A DNA stretch of 10,929 nt from DASSCW01 sp036556695 (GTDB taxonomy: Bacteria; Chloroflexota; Limnocylindria; QHBO01), in NCBI GenBank assembly GCA_036556695.1, contig DATBIY010000089.1, positions 1 through 10,929 on the forward strand. The letters run 5' to 3'. The notes below the pieces were generated by a model that worked only from the letters and a program-made list of their open reading frames with translations, was not told the DNA's origin and did no database searches. Both the position numbers and the translations under genes were made by a program. Below are positions 5,683 through 10,929 of this stretch, piece after piece; the stretch's first letter is position 1; each line of letters starts with the position of its first letter.

Positions 5683-6270
5683 GTGGTCCTGTCGGATCGC
5701 GACATCAGGGCCGAGATCGAGGCCGGCCGGATTCAGATCGAGCCCTACCTGCCAGAGGCCGTGCAGCCGTCCAGCGTGGACCTGCATCTCGATCGGCGCT
5801 TTCGGGTATTCCGCAACAACCGCTACCCGTACATCGACGTGCGCGAGGAGCAGCCGGAGCTGACCGAGATGGTCGAGATCGCCGGCGACGAGCCATTCAT
5901 CTTGCATCCCGGCGAGTTCGTGCTGGGCTCGACCTACGAGCGCGTGGCACTGGCGGACGACCTGGTCGCACGCCTGGAAGGCCGGTCCAGCCTGGGGCGG
6001 CTGGGGCTGCTTATCCACTCGACCGCCGGCTACGTGGACCCCGGCTGGGACGGCAACCTGACGCTCGAGCTGAGCAACGTCGCCAACCTGCCGATCACCC
6101 TCTATGACGGCATGAAGATCGGCCAGATCAGCTTCCAGCGGCTGACCTCGCCGGCCGAGATGCCGTACGGCGACCCGCGTCTGGGCAGCCGGTATCGCGG
6201 CCAACGGGACCCGACGGCCAGCCTGTACCATCGCGACTTCGAGCGAGGCCGCATCCGCCGCGAGCCGTAG
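5683..6270 (+). CDS. dcd: dCTP deaminase, probably bifunctional dCTP deaminase/dUTPase type
   Basis: The 195-residue trimeric-dUTPase-fold enzyme acts on dCTP in the cytoplasm. It has 'QPSSVDLHL' at 28-36, 'EGRSSLGRLGLLIHSTAG' at 99-116, 'DPGWDGNLTLELSN' at 119-132 with the catalytic Glu at E129, 'GMKIGQI' at 143-149 and a C-terminal 'YRGQRDPTAS' at 171-180. These segments follow the Mycobacterium tuberculosis-type bifunctional enzyme ('HSTAG', 'LELSNVANLPITL', 'KYQGQRGPT') more closely than E. coli Dcd ('HVTAHRIDPGW'). That suggests direct conversion of dCTP to dUMP, ammonia and pyrophosphate without releasing dUTP, but this rests on remembered family sequences. The GTG start is 2 nt after nrdR, with AGAGGAG (5671-5677) five bases upstream, so the two genes are coupled. 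Confidence 0.93.
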   Translation: MVLSDRDIRAEIEAGRIQIEPYLPEAVQPSSVDLHLDRRFRVFRNNRYPYIDVREEQPELTEMVEIAGDEPFILHPGEFVLGSTYERVALADDLVARLEGRSSLGRLGLLIHSTAGYVDPGWDGNLTLELSNVANLPITLYDGMKIGQISFQRLTSPAEMPYGDPRLGSRYRGQRDPTASLYHRDFERGRIRREP

Positions 6271-6306
6271 CTCAGCACCGCCCACGACCACCGGAGGCAC
6301 GCAGCA

Positions 6307-7203
6307 CTGCCGGAACCCCTCTACCACATCACTCCCGACGCCGAGGCACGGACCTTCGCCGGCGGCGTACGGGTGCGCGTGGTGCGCGCCGACTGGTTCC
6401 GGCCCGATGCCGGCGGCTTCTTCGGCGTCGTGCCACGGCCCCTGTGGGAGCGCTTCGGCCTGGAGACCGATGAGCGTGGCCGGTTGCTGATGCGCCTTAA
6501 CCTGCTGCTCCTCGAGTCGGCCGGCAAGCGCGTGCTCGTTGAGACCGGCACCGGCGTGCGGATGACCGACAAGGACCGCGACATCAAAGGCACCGAGGGC
6601 GGCGACCCGGCGGAGGCGCTGCGGGCGGTGGGTGAGGATCCGGCACGCATCGACTTCGTGGTGGTCAGCCACCTGCACTACGACCATGCCGGCGGCCTGG
6701 TCAACGCGGCCGGCAAGCCCAACTTCCCCAAGGCGCGCTACGTGGTGCAGCGCGAGGAGGCCGACGCCGCCCACGGCGACGAGCTGCGCCTGGCGGGCCT
6801 GATGGAGACCGAGCAATTGGACCTCGTCCGCGCGGCAGGGCAGCTTGCCGAAGTTTCCGGCGAGGTCACCCTGGTGCCGGGCGTCAGCGTGCTGCGCACC
6901 GGCGGGCATACGCGTGGCTCGCAGGCGGTGCTCATCGGCTCACGGGAGGCCGGAGGCCGGGCCGAAGACCCGCAGGAGCGCGCCATCTTCTGGGGCGATC
7001 TGATCCCGACCCGCTACCAGGTCCCGGTGCGCTGGACCAGCGCCTTCGACGACTACCCGATCGACGCCGTCGAGATCCGCAACGAGCTCGTGCGCCGCGC
7101 CGCTGACGAAGGCTGGTGGTGCTACTTCACCCACGATCCAGGCGCGCTCCCGGTGCAGATCGAGGCCACCGAAAAGGGGAGCTTCCGCGCCCGCCAGGCC
7201 TGA
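6307..7203 (+). CDS. MBL-fold metallo-hydrolase (lactonase-like)
   Basis: The product carries the zinc-binding signature of the metallo-beta-lactamase superfamily. Numbered from CTG 6307, these are H122, H124, D126 and H127 in 'SHLHYDHAGG', H201 in 'GGHT', D231 in 'WGDL' and H276 in 'FTHD'. The fold and the 'FGVVPRPLWER' segment near the N-terminus resemble lactonase/YtnP-like hydrolases, but the substrate is unknown. The first conventional start is GTG 6373, which has no good ribosome site. The same frame is open back to the dcd stop (6268-6270), its codons are strongly C/G-ending as in a real gene, and a GGAGG lies at 6292-6296. I therefore favour a CTG start at 6307 (298 residues); the GTG 6373 product would have 276. 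It follows dcd by 36 nt and is probably in the same operon. Confidence 0.88.
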   Translation: MPEPLYHITPDAEARTFAGGVRVRVVRADWFRPDAGGFFGVVPRPLWERFGLETDERGRLLMRLNLLLLESAGKRVLVETGTGVRMTDKDRDIKGTEGGDPAEALRAVGEDPARIDFVVVSHLHYDHAGGLVNAAGKPNFPKARYVVQREEADAAHGDELRLAGLMETEQLDLVRAAGQLAEVSGEVTLVPGVSVLRTGGHTRGSQAVLIGSREAGGRAEDPQERAIFWGDLIPTRYQVPVRWTSAFDDYPIDAVEIRNELVRRAADEGWWCYFTHDPGALPVQIEATEKGSFRARQA

Positions 7204-7247
7204 TCTGGGGCAACTCTCGGTCATTCGCAAGGCACGAACCTGGCCGA

Positions 7248-7253
7248 TATCAT
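7248..7253 (+). promoter_or_regulatory. Possible -10 element for the cupredoxin gene
   Basis: TATCAT sits 42 bases before the TTG start, with a 4-of-6 -35 candidate TTCGCA at 7224-7229 and an 18-bp spacer. It lies after the end of the upstream hydrolase, which suggests that the cupredoxin has its own promoter. Confidence 0.4.
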
Positions 7254-7295
7254 GGAGCGGCCCCTACGAAGGTCCCGCAGAGGAAAGGTTCTGCC

Positions 7296-7727
7296 TTGAT
7301 TCGGATTGCATCGCGCCGCTCGCTGCCGGTCCTGGCCGCGGTCGTGGCGCTCACCCTGGCCGCCTGTTCGAGCGGCTCCTCCAGCACGCCGCTGCCGTCG
7401 GGCGGTGAGCCGCCCAGCGACTGCGCTCGCGTCGAGAACGGCGTCATCGAGCTGTCCGCCGCGAACATCGAGTTCAGCGCGCCGTGCATGGTGGCCAACG
7501 CCGGCGAGGCGTTCACCATCCGGTTCACCAACGAGGAGAGCGCGCCGCACGACGTCAACGTCTACCCCGACAGCTCGAAGGGCGAGACGCTCATGGATGG
7601 TGAGGTGATCTCCACCCAGGGCGAGTCGCTCGACTATGCGGTCGAGGCGCTCGACGAGGGCGAGTACTACTTCGACTGCTCGATCCACACCCAGATGAGC
7701 GGCACGCTGTACGTCGTTTCCGGCTGA
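7296..7727 (+). CDS. Lipoprotein cupredoxin (type 1 copper protein)
   Basis: The 143-residue product is a small exported blue-copper-like protein. After 'RIASRR' it has a hydrophobic signal (about 9-23) and a lipobox LAAC, so it should be lipidated at C24 and held on the outer face of the membrane. A Ser/Pro-rich linker (25-40) precedes a single cupredoxin domain with the candidate copper ligands H85 ('APHDVNVY'), C128, H131 and M134 ('FDCSIHTQMSG', C-x2-H-x2-M). C43 and C64 could form a disulfide. The start is TTG at 7296 because it gives a compact signal peptide and follows AGAGGAAAGG (7279-7288); the frame is open further upstream without signal-like sequence. It may shuttle electrons to or from a respiratory or copper enzyme not seen here. 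Confidence 0.88.
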   Translation: MIRIASRRSLPVLAAVVALTLAACSSGSSSTPLPSGGEPPSDCARVENGVIELSAANIEFSAPCMVANAGEAFTIRFTNEESAPHDVNVYPDSSKGETLMDGEVISTQGESLDYAVEALDEGEYYFDCSIHTQMSGTLYVVSG

Positions 7728-7760
7728 GGCCGGGCCTCAGGCCGGGCCTCAGGCTGGGCC
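7725..7760. terminator. Repeat-derived hairpins between convergent genes
   Basis: GGCCGGGCCTCA occurs twice in tandem (7728-7739 and 7740-7751), with a partial third copy GGCTGGGCC at 7752-7760. This creates a perfect hairpin TGAGGCC-G-GGCCTCA at 7725-7739 and a shorter one, AGGCC-G-GGCCT, at 7739-7749. It contains the stop codon of the cupredoxin (7725-7727) and of the minus-strand TlpA gene (7749-7751). GC-rich hairpins in the only 21-bp gap suggest a bidirectional terminator, but there is no T tract. Confidence 0.5.
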
Positions 7761-8288
7761 GATGAGCTCGCGCAGGATGCTGACCATCCGCCCGGGCTCC
7801 AATGGACCGATGACTTCGCGCACCACCTCCCCGTTCGGCGAGACGAAGAAGTGCCGCGGCAGCCCATCGGTCCGGGCCCAGCGGAAGTAATTCTCCAGGC
7901 GCGGGTCGAGCAGCAGCGGGTAGTGCACGCCATAGCGCTCCGCGAAGCTCGACACCGCGTCCTGGGCCTCGCCCCAGTTCACGCCCAGGATCAGCAGCCG
8001 ATCGCCATAGGCCTCGGCCAGCGCCTGCATGGCCGGCATCTCGCTGCGGCACGGCTCGCAGCTGGTCGCCCAGAAGTTGATCCAGGTCACGCGCCCGGCG
8101 CCATCGGCCGCCAGCGACCAGTCCCGGCCGTCCAGGCTGTGCGCCTCGATGGCCGGTGCGGCGCGCCCGACCAGCGGATCGTCCCGCAGCTCTCCGGATG
8201 GGCGGAGCGGCACGAAGGCCAGCACGGCCAGCACCACGCCCACGGCGGCGATGGCAGCCAGCCATAGCACGCTGGTGTAGCGGCGCAC
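7749..8288 (-). CDS. TlpA/ResA-type membrane-anchored thioredoxin
   Basis: The 179-residue product has one N-terminal membrane anchor (about 6-28), then an extracytoplasmic thioredoxin domain. The redox motif is C77-E-P-C80 within 'WINFWATSCEPCRSEMP', and the cis-proline is P144 in 'GLPRHFFV'. CEPC and the 'NFWATWC'-like context are typical of the TlpA/ResA/CcmG group, which reduces thiols outside the cytoplasm, for example apocytochrome c heme sites or copper-site cysteines. The GTG start at 8288 lies 2 nt downstream of the glutaredoxin stop, so the pair is a tight bicistron. A CcdA-type protein at 9728-10453 is a plausible electron donor. No cytochrome c maturation genes are present, so the target is open. 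Confidence 0.9.
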   Translation of the reverse strand: MRRYTSVLWLAAIAAVGVVLAVLAFVPLRPSGELRDDPLVGRAAPAIEAHSLDGRDWSLAADGAGRVTWINFWATSCEPCRSEMPAMQALAEAYGDRLLILGVNWGEAQDAVSSFAERYGVHYPLLLDPRLENYFRWARTDGLPRHFFVSPNGEVVREVIGPLEPGRMVSILRELIGPA

Positions 8289-8290
8289 GG

Positions 8291-8527
8291 TCAGAGCTCG
8301 CGCGCGAGCGCGCGGAGGTCCGGCCCGGTGATCGGCGCCTCCAGGCGGTCCGCGCCGTCCATCGCGATCACCGGAACGCGGAAGCCGTAGCGCAGCACGA
8401 GTTCGTCACTGGTATCGATGTCGACGCGCTCGTATCGGTCCGGACCAATCATCTCGTCCATGAGGACGCGCGCTTCGTCGCAAAGGTGGCAGTCCCTGCG
8501 CTCGTAGAGGACCAGCCGGTGGCTCAT
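8291..8527 (-). CDS. Small glutaredoxin-like protein (DUF836 type)
   Basis: The 78-residue product begins 'LVLYERRDCHLC' with the dithiol motif C13-H-L-C16, then has 'YERVDIDTSDELVLRYG' and the cis-Pro strand 'FRVPVIAMDG'. This is the pattern of the short cytoplasmic glutaredoxin-like family often annotated as DUF836. It probably handles thiol or disulfide exchange; the partner is unknown, though co-transcription with the downstream TlpA-type gene is clear from the 2-nt gap. The ATG at 8527 has no Shine-Dalgarno. On the minus strand TATGAT (8539-8534) lies six bases before it, so the mRNA is predicted to be leaderless. Confidence 0.88.
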   Translation of the reverse strand: MSHRLVLYERRDCHLCDEARVLMDEMIGPDRYERVDIDTSDELVLRYGFRVPVIAMDGADRLEAPITGPDLRALAREL

Positions 8528-8533
8528 GGACCG

Positions 8534-8539
8534 ATCATA
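8534..8539 (-). promoter_or_regulatory. -10 element for leaderless glutaredoxin-tlpA transcript
   Basis: The minus strand reads TATGAT, six bases, then ATG. Transcription normally starts about 6-8 bases after the -10 box, so the mRNA should begin at or next to the start codon. No -35 box is evident. Confidence 0.55.
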
Positions 8540-8550
8540 GGGAGGCCGGG

Positions 8551-8556
8551 TACGAT
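8551..8556 (+). promoter_or_regulatory. -10 element for tRNA-Arg
   Basis: TACGAT ends 12 bases before the mature tRNA 5' end. A -35 candidate TGGACC lies at 8527-8532 with an 18-bp spacer. It overlaps the divergent glutaredoxin promoter and start codon, so the two promoters share the same 41-bp gap. Confidence 0.5.
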
Positions 8557-8568
8557 CTTGGTGGCGCC

Positions 8569-8644
8569 GCCCCCGTAGCTCAGCGGACAGAGCGAGGCCG
8601 TCCTAAGGCCTGCGTCGGGGGTTCGATTCCCTCCGGGGGCGCCA
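8569..8644 (+). tRNA. tRNA-Arg, anticodon CCT
   Basis: A complete cloverleaf folds over 76 nt. The acceptor stem is GCCCCCG (8569-8575) with CGGGGGC (8634-8640), discriminator G8641 and an encoded CCA at 8642-8644. The D stem is GCTC/GAGC (8578-8581, 8590-8593). The anticodon stem is AGGCC/GGCCT (8595-8599, 8607-8611) around the loop GTCCTAA, with anticodon CCT at 8602-8604. The T stem is GGGGG/CCCTC with one G-U pair and the loop TTCGATT (8622-8628). It reads AGG, a rare Arg codon in a GC-rich genome. Confidence 0.96.
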
Positions 8645-8663
8645 TTTCCGCATCGCGACCCCG

Positions 8664-8669
8664 TAGAAT
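8664..8669 (+). promoter_or_regulatory. -10 element for leaderless aquaporin transcript
   Basis: TAGAAT is followed by seven bases and then the ATG at 8677, with no Shine-Dalgarno between. This predicts a leaderless mRNA. The corresponding -35 region falls in the 3' end of the tRNA gene and shows no consensus. Confidence 0.5.
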
Positions 8670-8676
8670 CCGCCGC

Positions 8677-9390
8677 ATGTTGAATCGGCTGAACGCGGCC
8701 CTGGTTGCCGAGGCGGTCGGCACCTTCCTGTTCTTCTTCGTCGGCGCCGGCTCCGTGATCCTGGCGACCCACGCCGGCGCGGATGGCCCGGGCCTGGTGG
8801 GCATCGCCTTCGCCCACGGCCTAGCGCTAGCGGTGCTGGTGTCGGCCTTCGGCTCGATCTCCGGCGGCCACTTCAACCCGGCGGTCACCGTCGCCGTGCG
8901 CCTTGCGGGGCGCATAGAGTGGACCAAGGCGGCCGGCTACGTGGTGGCGCAGCTGATCGGCGCCGCGGCGGCCGGCTACCTGCTCTCGGTGGTGATGCCG
9001 GTCCAGGCGGCTACCGACTCCGCGCTCGGCACGCCGGCGTTGGGGGAGGGCATGGGCGTGGCGTCGGCGATCGTCATCGAGGCCGTGCTGACGCTGCTCC
9101 TGGTGCTCACCGTGTTCGGAACGGCCATCGACCCGCGGGCGCCCAAGATCGGCGGCCTGGCCATCGGCCTGGCGGTCGCCGCCGACGTGCTGATGGGTGG
9201 CCCGCTGACCGGCGCGGCCATGAACCCGGCGCGCTGGTTCGGTCCCGCGCTGGCGTCGCAAACCTGGGACAACTGGTACGTGTGGTGGATCGGCCCGCTG
9301 CTGGGCGGCATCGTGGCCGCGGTGCTGTACCGCTACTTCTTCGAGGGAGAGGCGGAGCCAGAGGTCACCCCGGCAACCCCCGAGGGCTAG
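8677..9390 (+). CDS. MIP-family channel (aquaporin)
   Basis: The 237-residue product has six membrane helices and both half-helix motifs: NPA at 67-69 in 'ISGGHFNPAVTV' and NPA at 183-185 in 'TGAAMNPAR', with the conserved filter Arg at R186. By register with E. coli AqpZ (F43, H174, T183, R189 relative to its NPA motifs), the aromatic/arginine filter here would be H47, V171, A180 and R186. That is wider and resembles plant TIP channels rather than a strict water pore. It may therefore pass ammonia, urea or hydrogen peroxide as well as water; this is an inference from remembered alignment. ATG 8677 is preferred since it directly precedes the first helix and sits seven bases after TAGAAT. The stop overlaps the convergent SMR gene's stop. 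Confidence 0.93.
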   Translation: MLNRLNAALVAEAVGTFLFFFVGAGSVILATHAGADGPGLVGIAFAHGLALAVLVSAFGSISGGHFNPAVTVAVRLAGRIEWTKAAGYVVAQLIGAAAAGYLLSVVMPVQAATDSALGTPALGEGMGVASAIVIEAVLTLLLVLTVFGTAIDPRAPKIGGLAIGLAVAADVLMGGPLTGAAMNPARWFGPALASQTWDNWYVWWIGPLLGGIVAAVLYRYFFEGEAEPEVTPATPEG

Positions 9391-9713
9391 TGGCTGCTCC
9401 CCGCTCCGTTGAGCATGGCCACGCCGATCACGATCAGCCCGATCCCGGCCAGCTTCACCGCGTCCAGCGCCTCCTTGAAGAGGACCCAGCCCAGCACCAC
9501 CACGATCGCGGTGCCGACGCCTGACCACACGGCGTAGACCACGCCGAGCGGGATGGTGCGCAGCGCGATCGACATGGCATAGAAGCTGATGCCGTAGCCG
9601 GCGATGATCAGCGCCACCCAGCCGACGTTGCGAAAGCCATCGGACAGGCGCAGCGACAGCGTGCCAACGACCTCGGAGCCGATCGCCAAGGCCAGCCATG
9701 CGACGGGATGCAT
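9387..9713 (-). CDS. Small multidrug resistance (SMR) family efflux protein
   Basis: The 108-residue product has four membrane helices and the key residues of EmrE at the same positions: E14 (proton/substrate site), G17, Y40, Y60 and W63 in 'YAVWSGVG'. 'SEVVGTLSL' and 'GWVLFKEALD' point to the Qac/EmrE subtype rather than the guanidinium-exporting Gdx subtype, which usually has Trp after 'EVV'. It should work as a dual-topology dimer exporting cationic compounds by proton exchange. The ATG at 9713 follows AGGAGG (9729-9724 on the minus strand), which overlaps the CcdA stop region, so it is coupled to ccdA. The open frame continues upstream to 10394, but that extension is only the antiframe of ccdA. 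The stop TAG shares the CTAG at 9387-9390 with the aquaporin stop. Confidence 0.92.
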   Translation of the reverse strand: MHPVAWLALAIGSEVVGTLSLRLSDGFRNVGWVALIIAGYGISFYAMSIALRTIPLGVVYAVWSGVGTAIVVVLGWVLFKEALDAVKLAGIGLIVIGVAMLNGAGSSH

Positions 9714-9727
9714 CGGCTCAGGGCCTC

Positions 9728-10453
9728 CTAGAGGATGGTGAACAGGCTCGCCATGCGGGCGAACACGTTGAAGTAGATCAGCACCCCCATGGCCATGATG
9801 AAGGCTCCGGATGCCAGCTGGACGGCCCGATGGTGTCGCCGCAGCGCGTCGAGCAGGGGCTTGATGGCCGGCAGCGCCACGGCGGCGGCCAGGAACGGGA
9901 CCGCCAGGCCGGCGGAGTAGGCGATCAGCAGCAGGGTCGCGGCGCCCACGTCCTGCGAGGAGAGGCCCATGGTCAAGATCGCGCCCAGCACCGCGCCGAT
10001 GCACGGCGTCCAGCCAATTCCGACCAGCACGCCCAGGGTGAGCGAGCGCGCGTTGCGGGCCGTGGGAAGCAGCTCTGTGGGCGGGCGGACGCTCAGCCGC
10101 TCGAGGACGGGGCCGAAGAGGCCGGTGCTGACCAGCCCGAGAGCGATGACCAGGATGCCGGCCACCTGGCGCACCAGCGGCCGGTCCTGCCCGAAGAGAG
10201 GCCCGCCCAGCAGCCCCACCGAGATGCCCAGCAGGATGAAGAGGATGCTGAAGCCGGCCACGAAGAGCAGCGCCTGGGCCATGACCGGCCCGCGCCACGC
10301 CGTGCGCGGAGCGCCGCCCACGGCGGCGGGCTGCAGCGTGGCCGCGCTCTCGCCGAGGAAGGCGAGGTAAACCGGCACCAGCGCCAGGACGCACGGCGAG
10401 GCGAAGCTCAGCAGGCCGGCGGCGAAGGCGAGTGCCAGGCTGACGTCGCTCAT
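9728..10453 (-). CDS. ccdA: CcdA/DsbD-type transmembrane thiol reductant transporter
   Basis: The 241-residue multi-pass protein matches the DsbD beta-domain/CcdA family. Conserved cysteines are C21 in 'LSFASPCVLALVPVYL' and C151 in 'GIGWTPCIGAVLGAIL', which move electrons across the membrane by disulfide exchange from cytoplasmic thioredoxin to outside thioredoxin-like proteins such as TlpA/ResA. Six helices are apparent, with a polar loop around 85-98 and another near 120-137. The start is ATG 10453, where the first family helix begins; the frame is open further upstream but only as antiframe. The start lies 5 nt after the upstream membrane gene's stop, and the stop lies 14 nt before the SMR start, so it is the middle gene of an operon. 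Cytochrome c maturation or metal-site thiol reduction are the likely uses. Confidence 0.92.
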   Translation of the reverse strand: MSDVSLALAFAAGLLSFASPCVLALVPVYLAFLGESAATLQPAAVGGAPRTAWRGPVMAQALLFVAGFSILFILLGISVGLLGGPLFGQDRPLVRQVAGILVIALGLVSTGLFGPVLERLSVRPPTELLPTARNARSLTLGVLVGIGWTPCIGAVLGAILTMGLSSQDVGAATLLLIAYSAGLAVPFLAAAVALPAIKPLLDALRRHHRAVQLASGAFIMAMGVLIYFNVFARMASLFTIL

Positions 10454-10458
10454 CGGCC

Positions 10459-10929
10459 TCAGCGGGTGATGGTGGCCGCCGGCGTCACGCCCGGCTCCAG
10501 GGTGATCGGCGAGGCGATGATCCACAGCGACAGCACCGTGTAGCCGACCATCACCACCACCAGCGGCAGGCCGGCCAGGACGGGACGGGACGGTGTGTCG
10601 CGCAGCGCCACCCGATGCGCCAGCACGACCGCGACGACGTGGCCGAGCACGATGGCGCCGACCGACAGGTACCACACCGCGCTGACCGGGAACCAGTCCA
10701 GCAGGGGCGCCACGGTCATCAGCGGGTTTGCGATCAGCTGCGGCAGCCAGAGTGCGCCCTGCAGCAGCTCGGTGAAGTAGTGGGCCACCAGGTAGCCGGC
10801 GGCGATCGGCAGCAGGGTGGTGGCGTACGTGCCGGCCAGCTCGGAGAGCGGGGGCGGCTGGCGGGCGGCGTCATGCACCGCGCGGGTCAGCGCCGCGGCC
10901 AGCCAGAACGCCGCCAGGAACAGCAGCCA
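10459..10929 (-). CDS. Multi-pass membrane protein, C-terminal part (cut by window edge)
   Basis: The last 156 codons of a minus-strand gene are visible; the frame is open to the window edge, so the GTG at 10878 need not be the start. Numbered from the edge, there are helices near 1-15, 37-58, 84-106 and 118-141, and a short soluble tail. Notable conserved-looking positions are H50 in 'LVAHYFTELLQGALWLPQL', H97 and H105 in 'VLGHVVAVVLAHRVAL', and 'PLVVVMVGYTVLSLWIIASP' at 122-141. The pattern resembles long bacterial membrane proteins sometimes labelled 'fenitrothion hydrolase' in databases. That label is doubtful and I do not adopt a function. The paired His could bind a metal. It stops 5 nt before ccdA, so it is co-transcribed with it. 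Confidence 0.75.
   Translation of the reverse strand, partial: WLLFLAAFWLAAALTRAVHDAARQPPPLSELAGTYATTLLPIAAGYLVAHYFTELLQGALWLPQLIANPLMTVAPLLDWFPVSAVWYLSVGAIVLGHVVAVVLAHRVALRDTPSRPVLAGLPLVVVMVGYTVLSLWIIASPITLEPGVTPAATITR

Noticed and set aside
5605..6909. A 434-codon open frame on the minus strand
   Set aside because: It lies opposite nrdR, dcd and the MBL hydrolase, all of which have intact catalytic or metal motifs. Long antisense frames are expected at this GC content and it shows no motif.
7116..7295. Upstream extension of the cupredoxin frame
   Set aside because: It runs through the end of the MBL hydrolase and the proposed promoter, and would bury the signal peptide. The TTG at 7296 gives a normal lipoprotein signal.
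9714..10394. Upstream extension of the minus-strand SMR reading frame
   Set aside because: Only the last 108 codons resemble a protein family. The rest is Arg/Gly/Ala-rich antiframe sequence lying over ccdA, and a clear AGGAGG precedes the internal ATG at 9713.
10454..10675. Upstream extension of the ccdA frame
   Set aside because: It overlaps the coding end of the upstream membrane gene in another frame and lacks membrane character. The family start matches ATG 10453.

Overview
This is a GC-rich (roughly 70% G+C), densely packed bacterial chromosome segment with ordinary core and accessory metabolism and no phage, transposon or CRISPR signature. Short intergenic gaps, frequent GTG/TTG starts, a lipoprotein cupredoxin, an Mtb-like bifunctional-type dCTP deaminase and apparently leaderless genes fit a high-GC monoderm-type lineage such as Chloroflexota (Limnocylindria-like) or Actinomycetota. 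That placement is an inference from style, not from a marker gene.

Layout. Left (1-1042, +): the C-terminus of a HemL-like class III aminotransferase, then a membrane protein fusing a DUF2231 domain to a Rieske [2Fe-2S] domain. A 315-bp intergenic stretch (1043-1357) holds an imperfect 51-nt tandem repeat and several palindromes. Next (1358-4902, +) is a fatty-acyl/branched-acyl oxidation unit: acyl-CoA dehydrogenase, etfB, etfA and an uncharacterised membrane-anchored coiled-coil protein. A second repeat-rich spacer (4903-5206) leads into nrdR-dcd-MBL hydrolase (5207-7203, +), with nrdR starting at TTG and the hydrolase probably at CTG. A separate lipoprotein cupredoxin (7296-7727, +) follows.

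The right part is mostly on the minus strand. A glutaredoxin-like gene and a TlpA-type thioredoxin (8527-7749, -) converge on the cupredoxin across a hairpin-forming repeat. A tRNA-Arg(CCT) and a MIP-family channel (8569-9390, +) run divergently from glutaredoxin. The minus-strand operon entering from the right edge comprises a multi-pass membrane protein (partial), a CcdA/DsbD-type protein and an SMR efflux protein.

How it fits together. Acyl-CoA dehydrogenase passes electrons to EtfAB. NrdR and Dcd both serve dNTP supply. Glutaredoxin, TlpA, CcdA, cupredoxin and the Rieske protein give the window an extracytoplasmic thiol/metal redox theme, with CcdA a plausible source of reductant for TlpA. 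I found no clearly unprecedented multi-gene system. The best leads are the DUF2231-Rieske fusion, the unknown protein co-transcribed with etfBA, the two structured spacers, a consistent leaderless-promoter pattern, and a TIP-like pore filter in the aquaporin.
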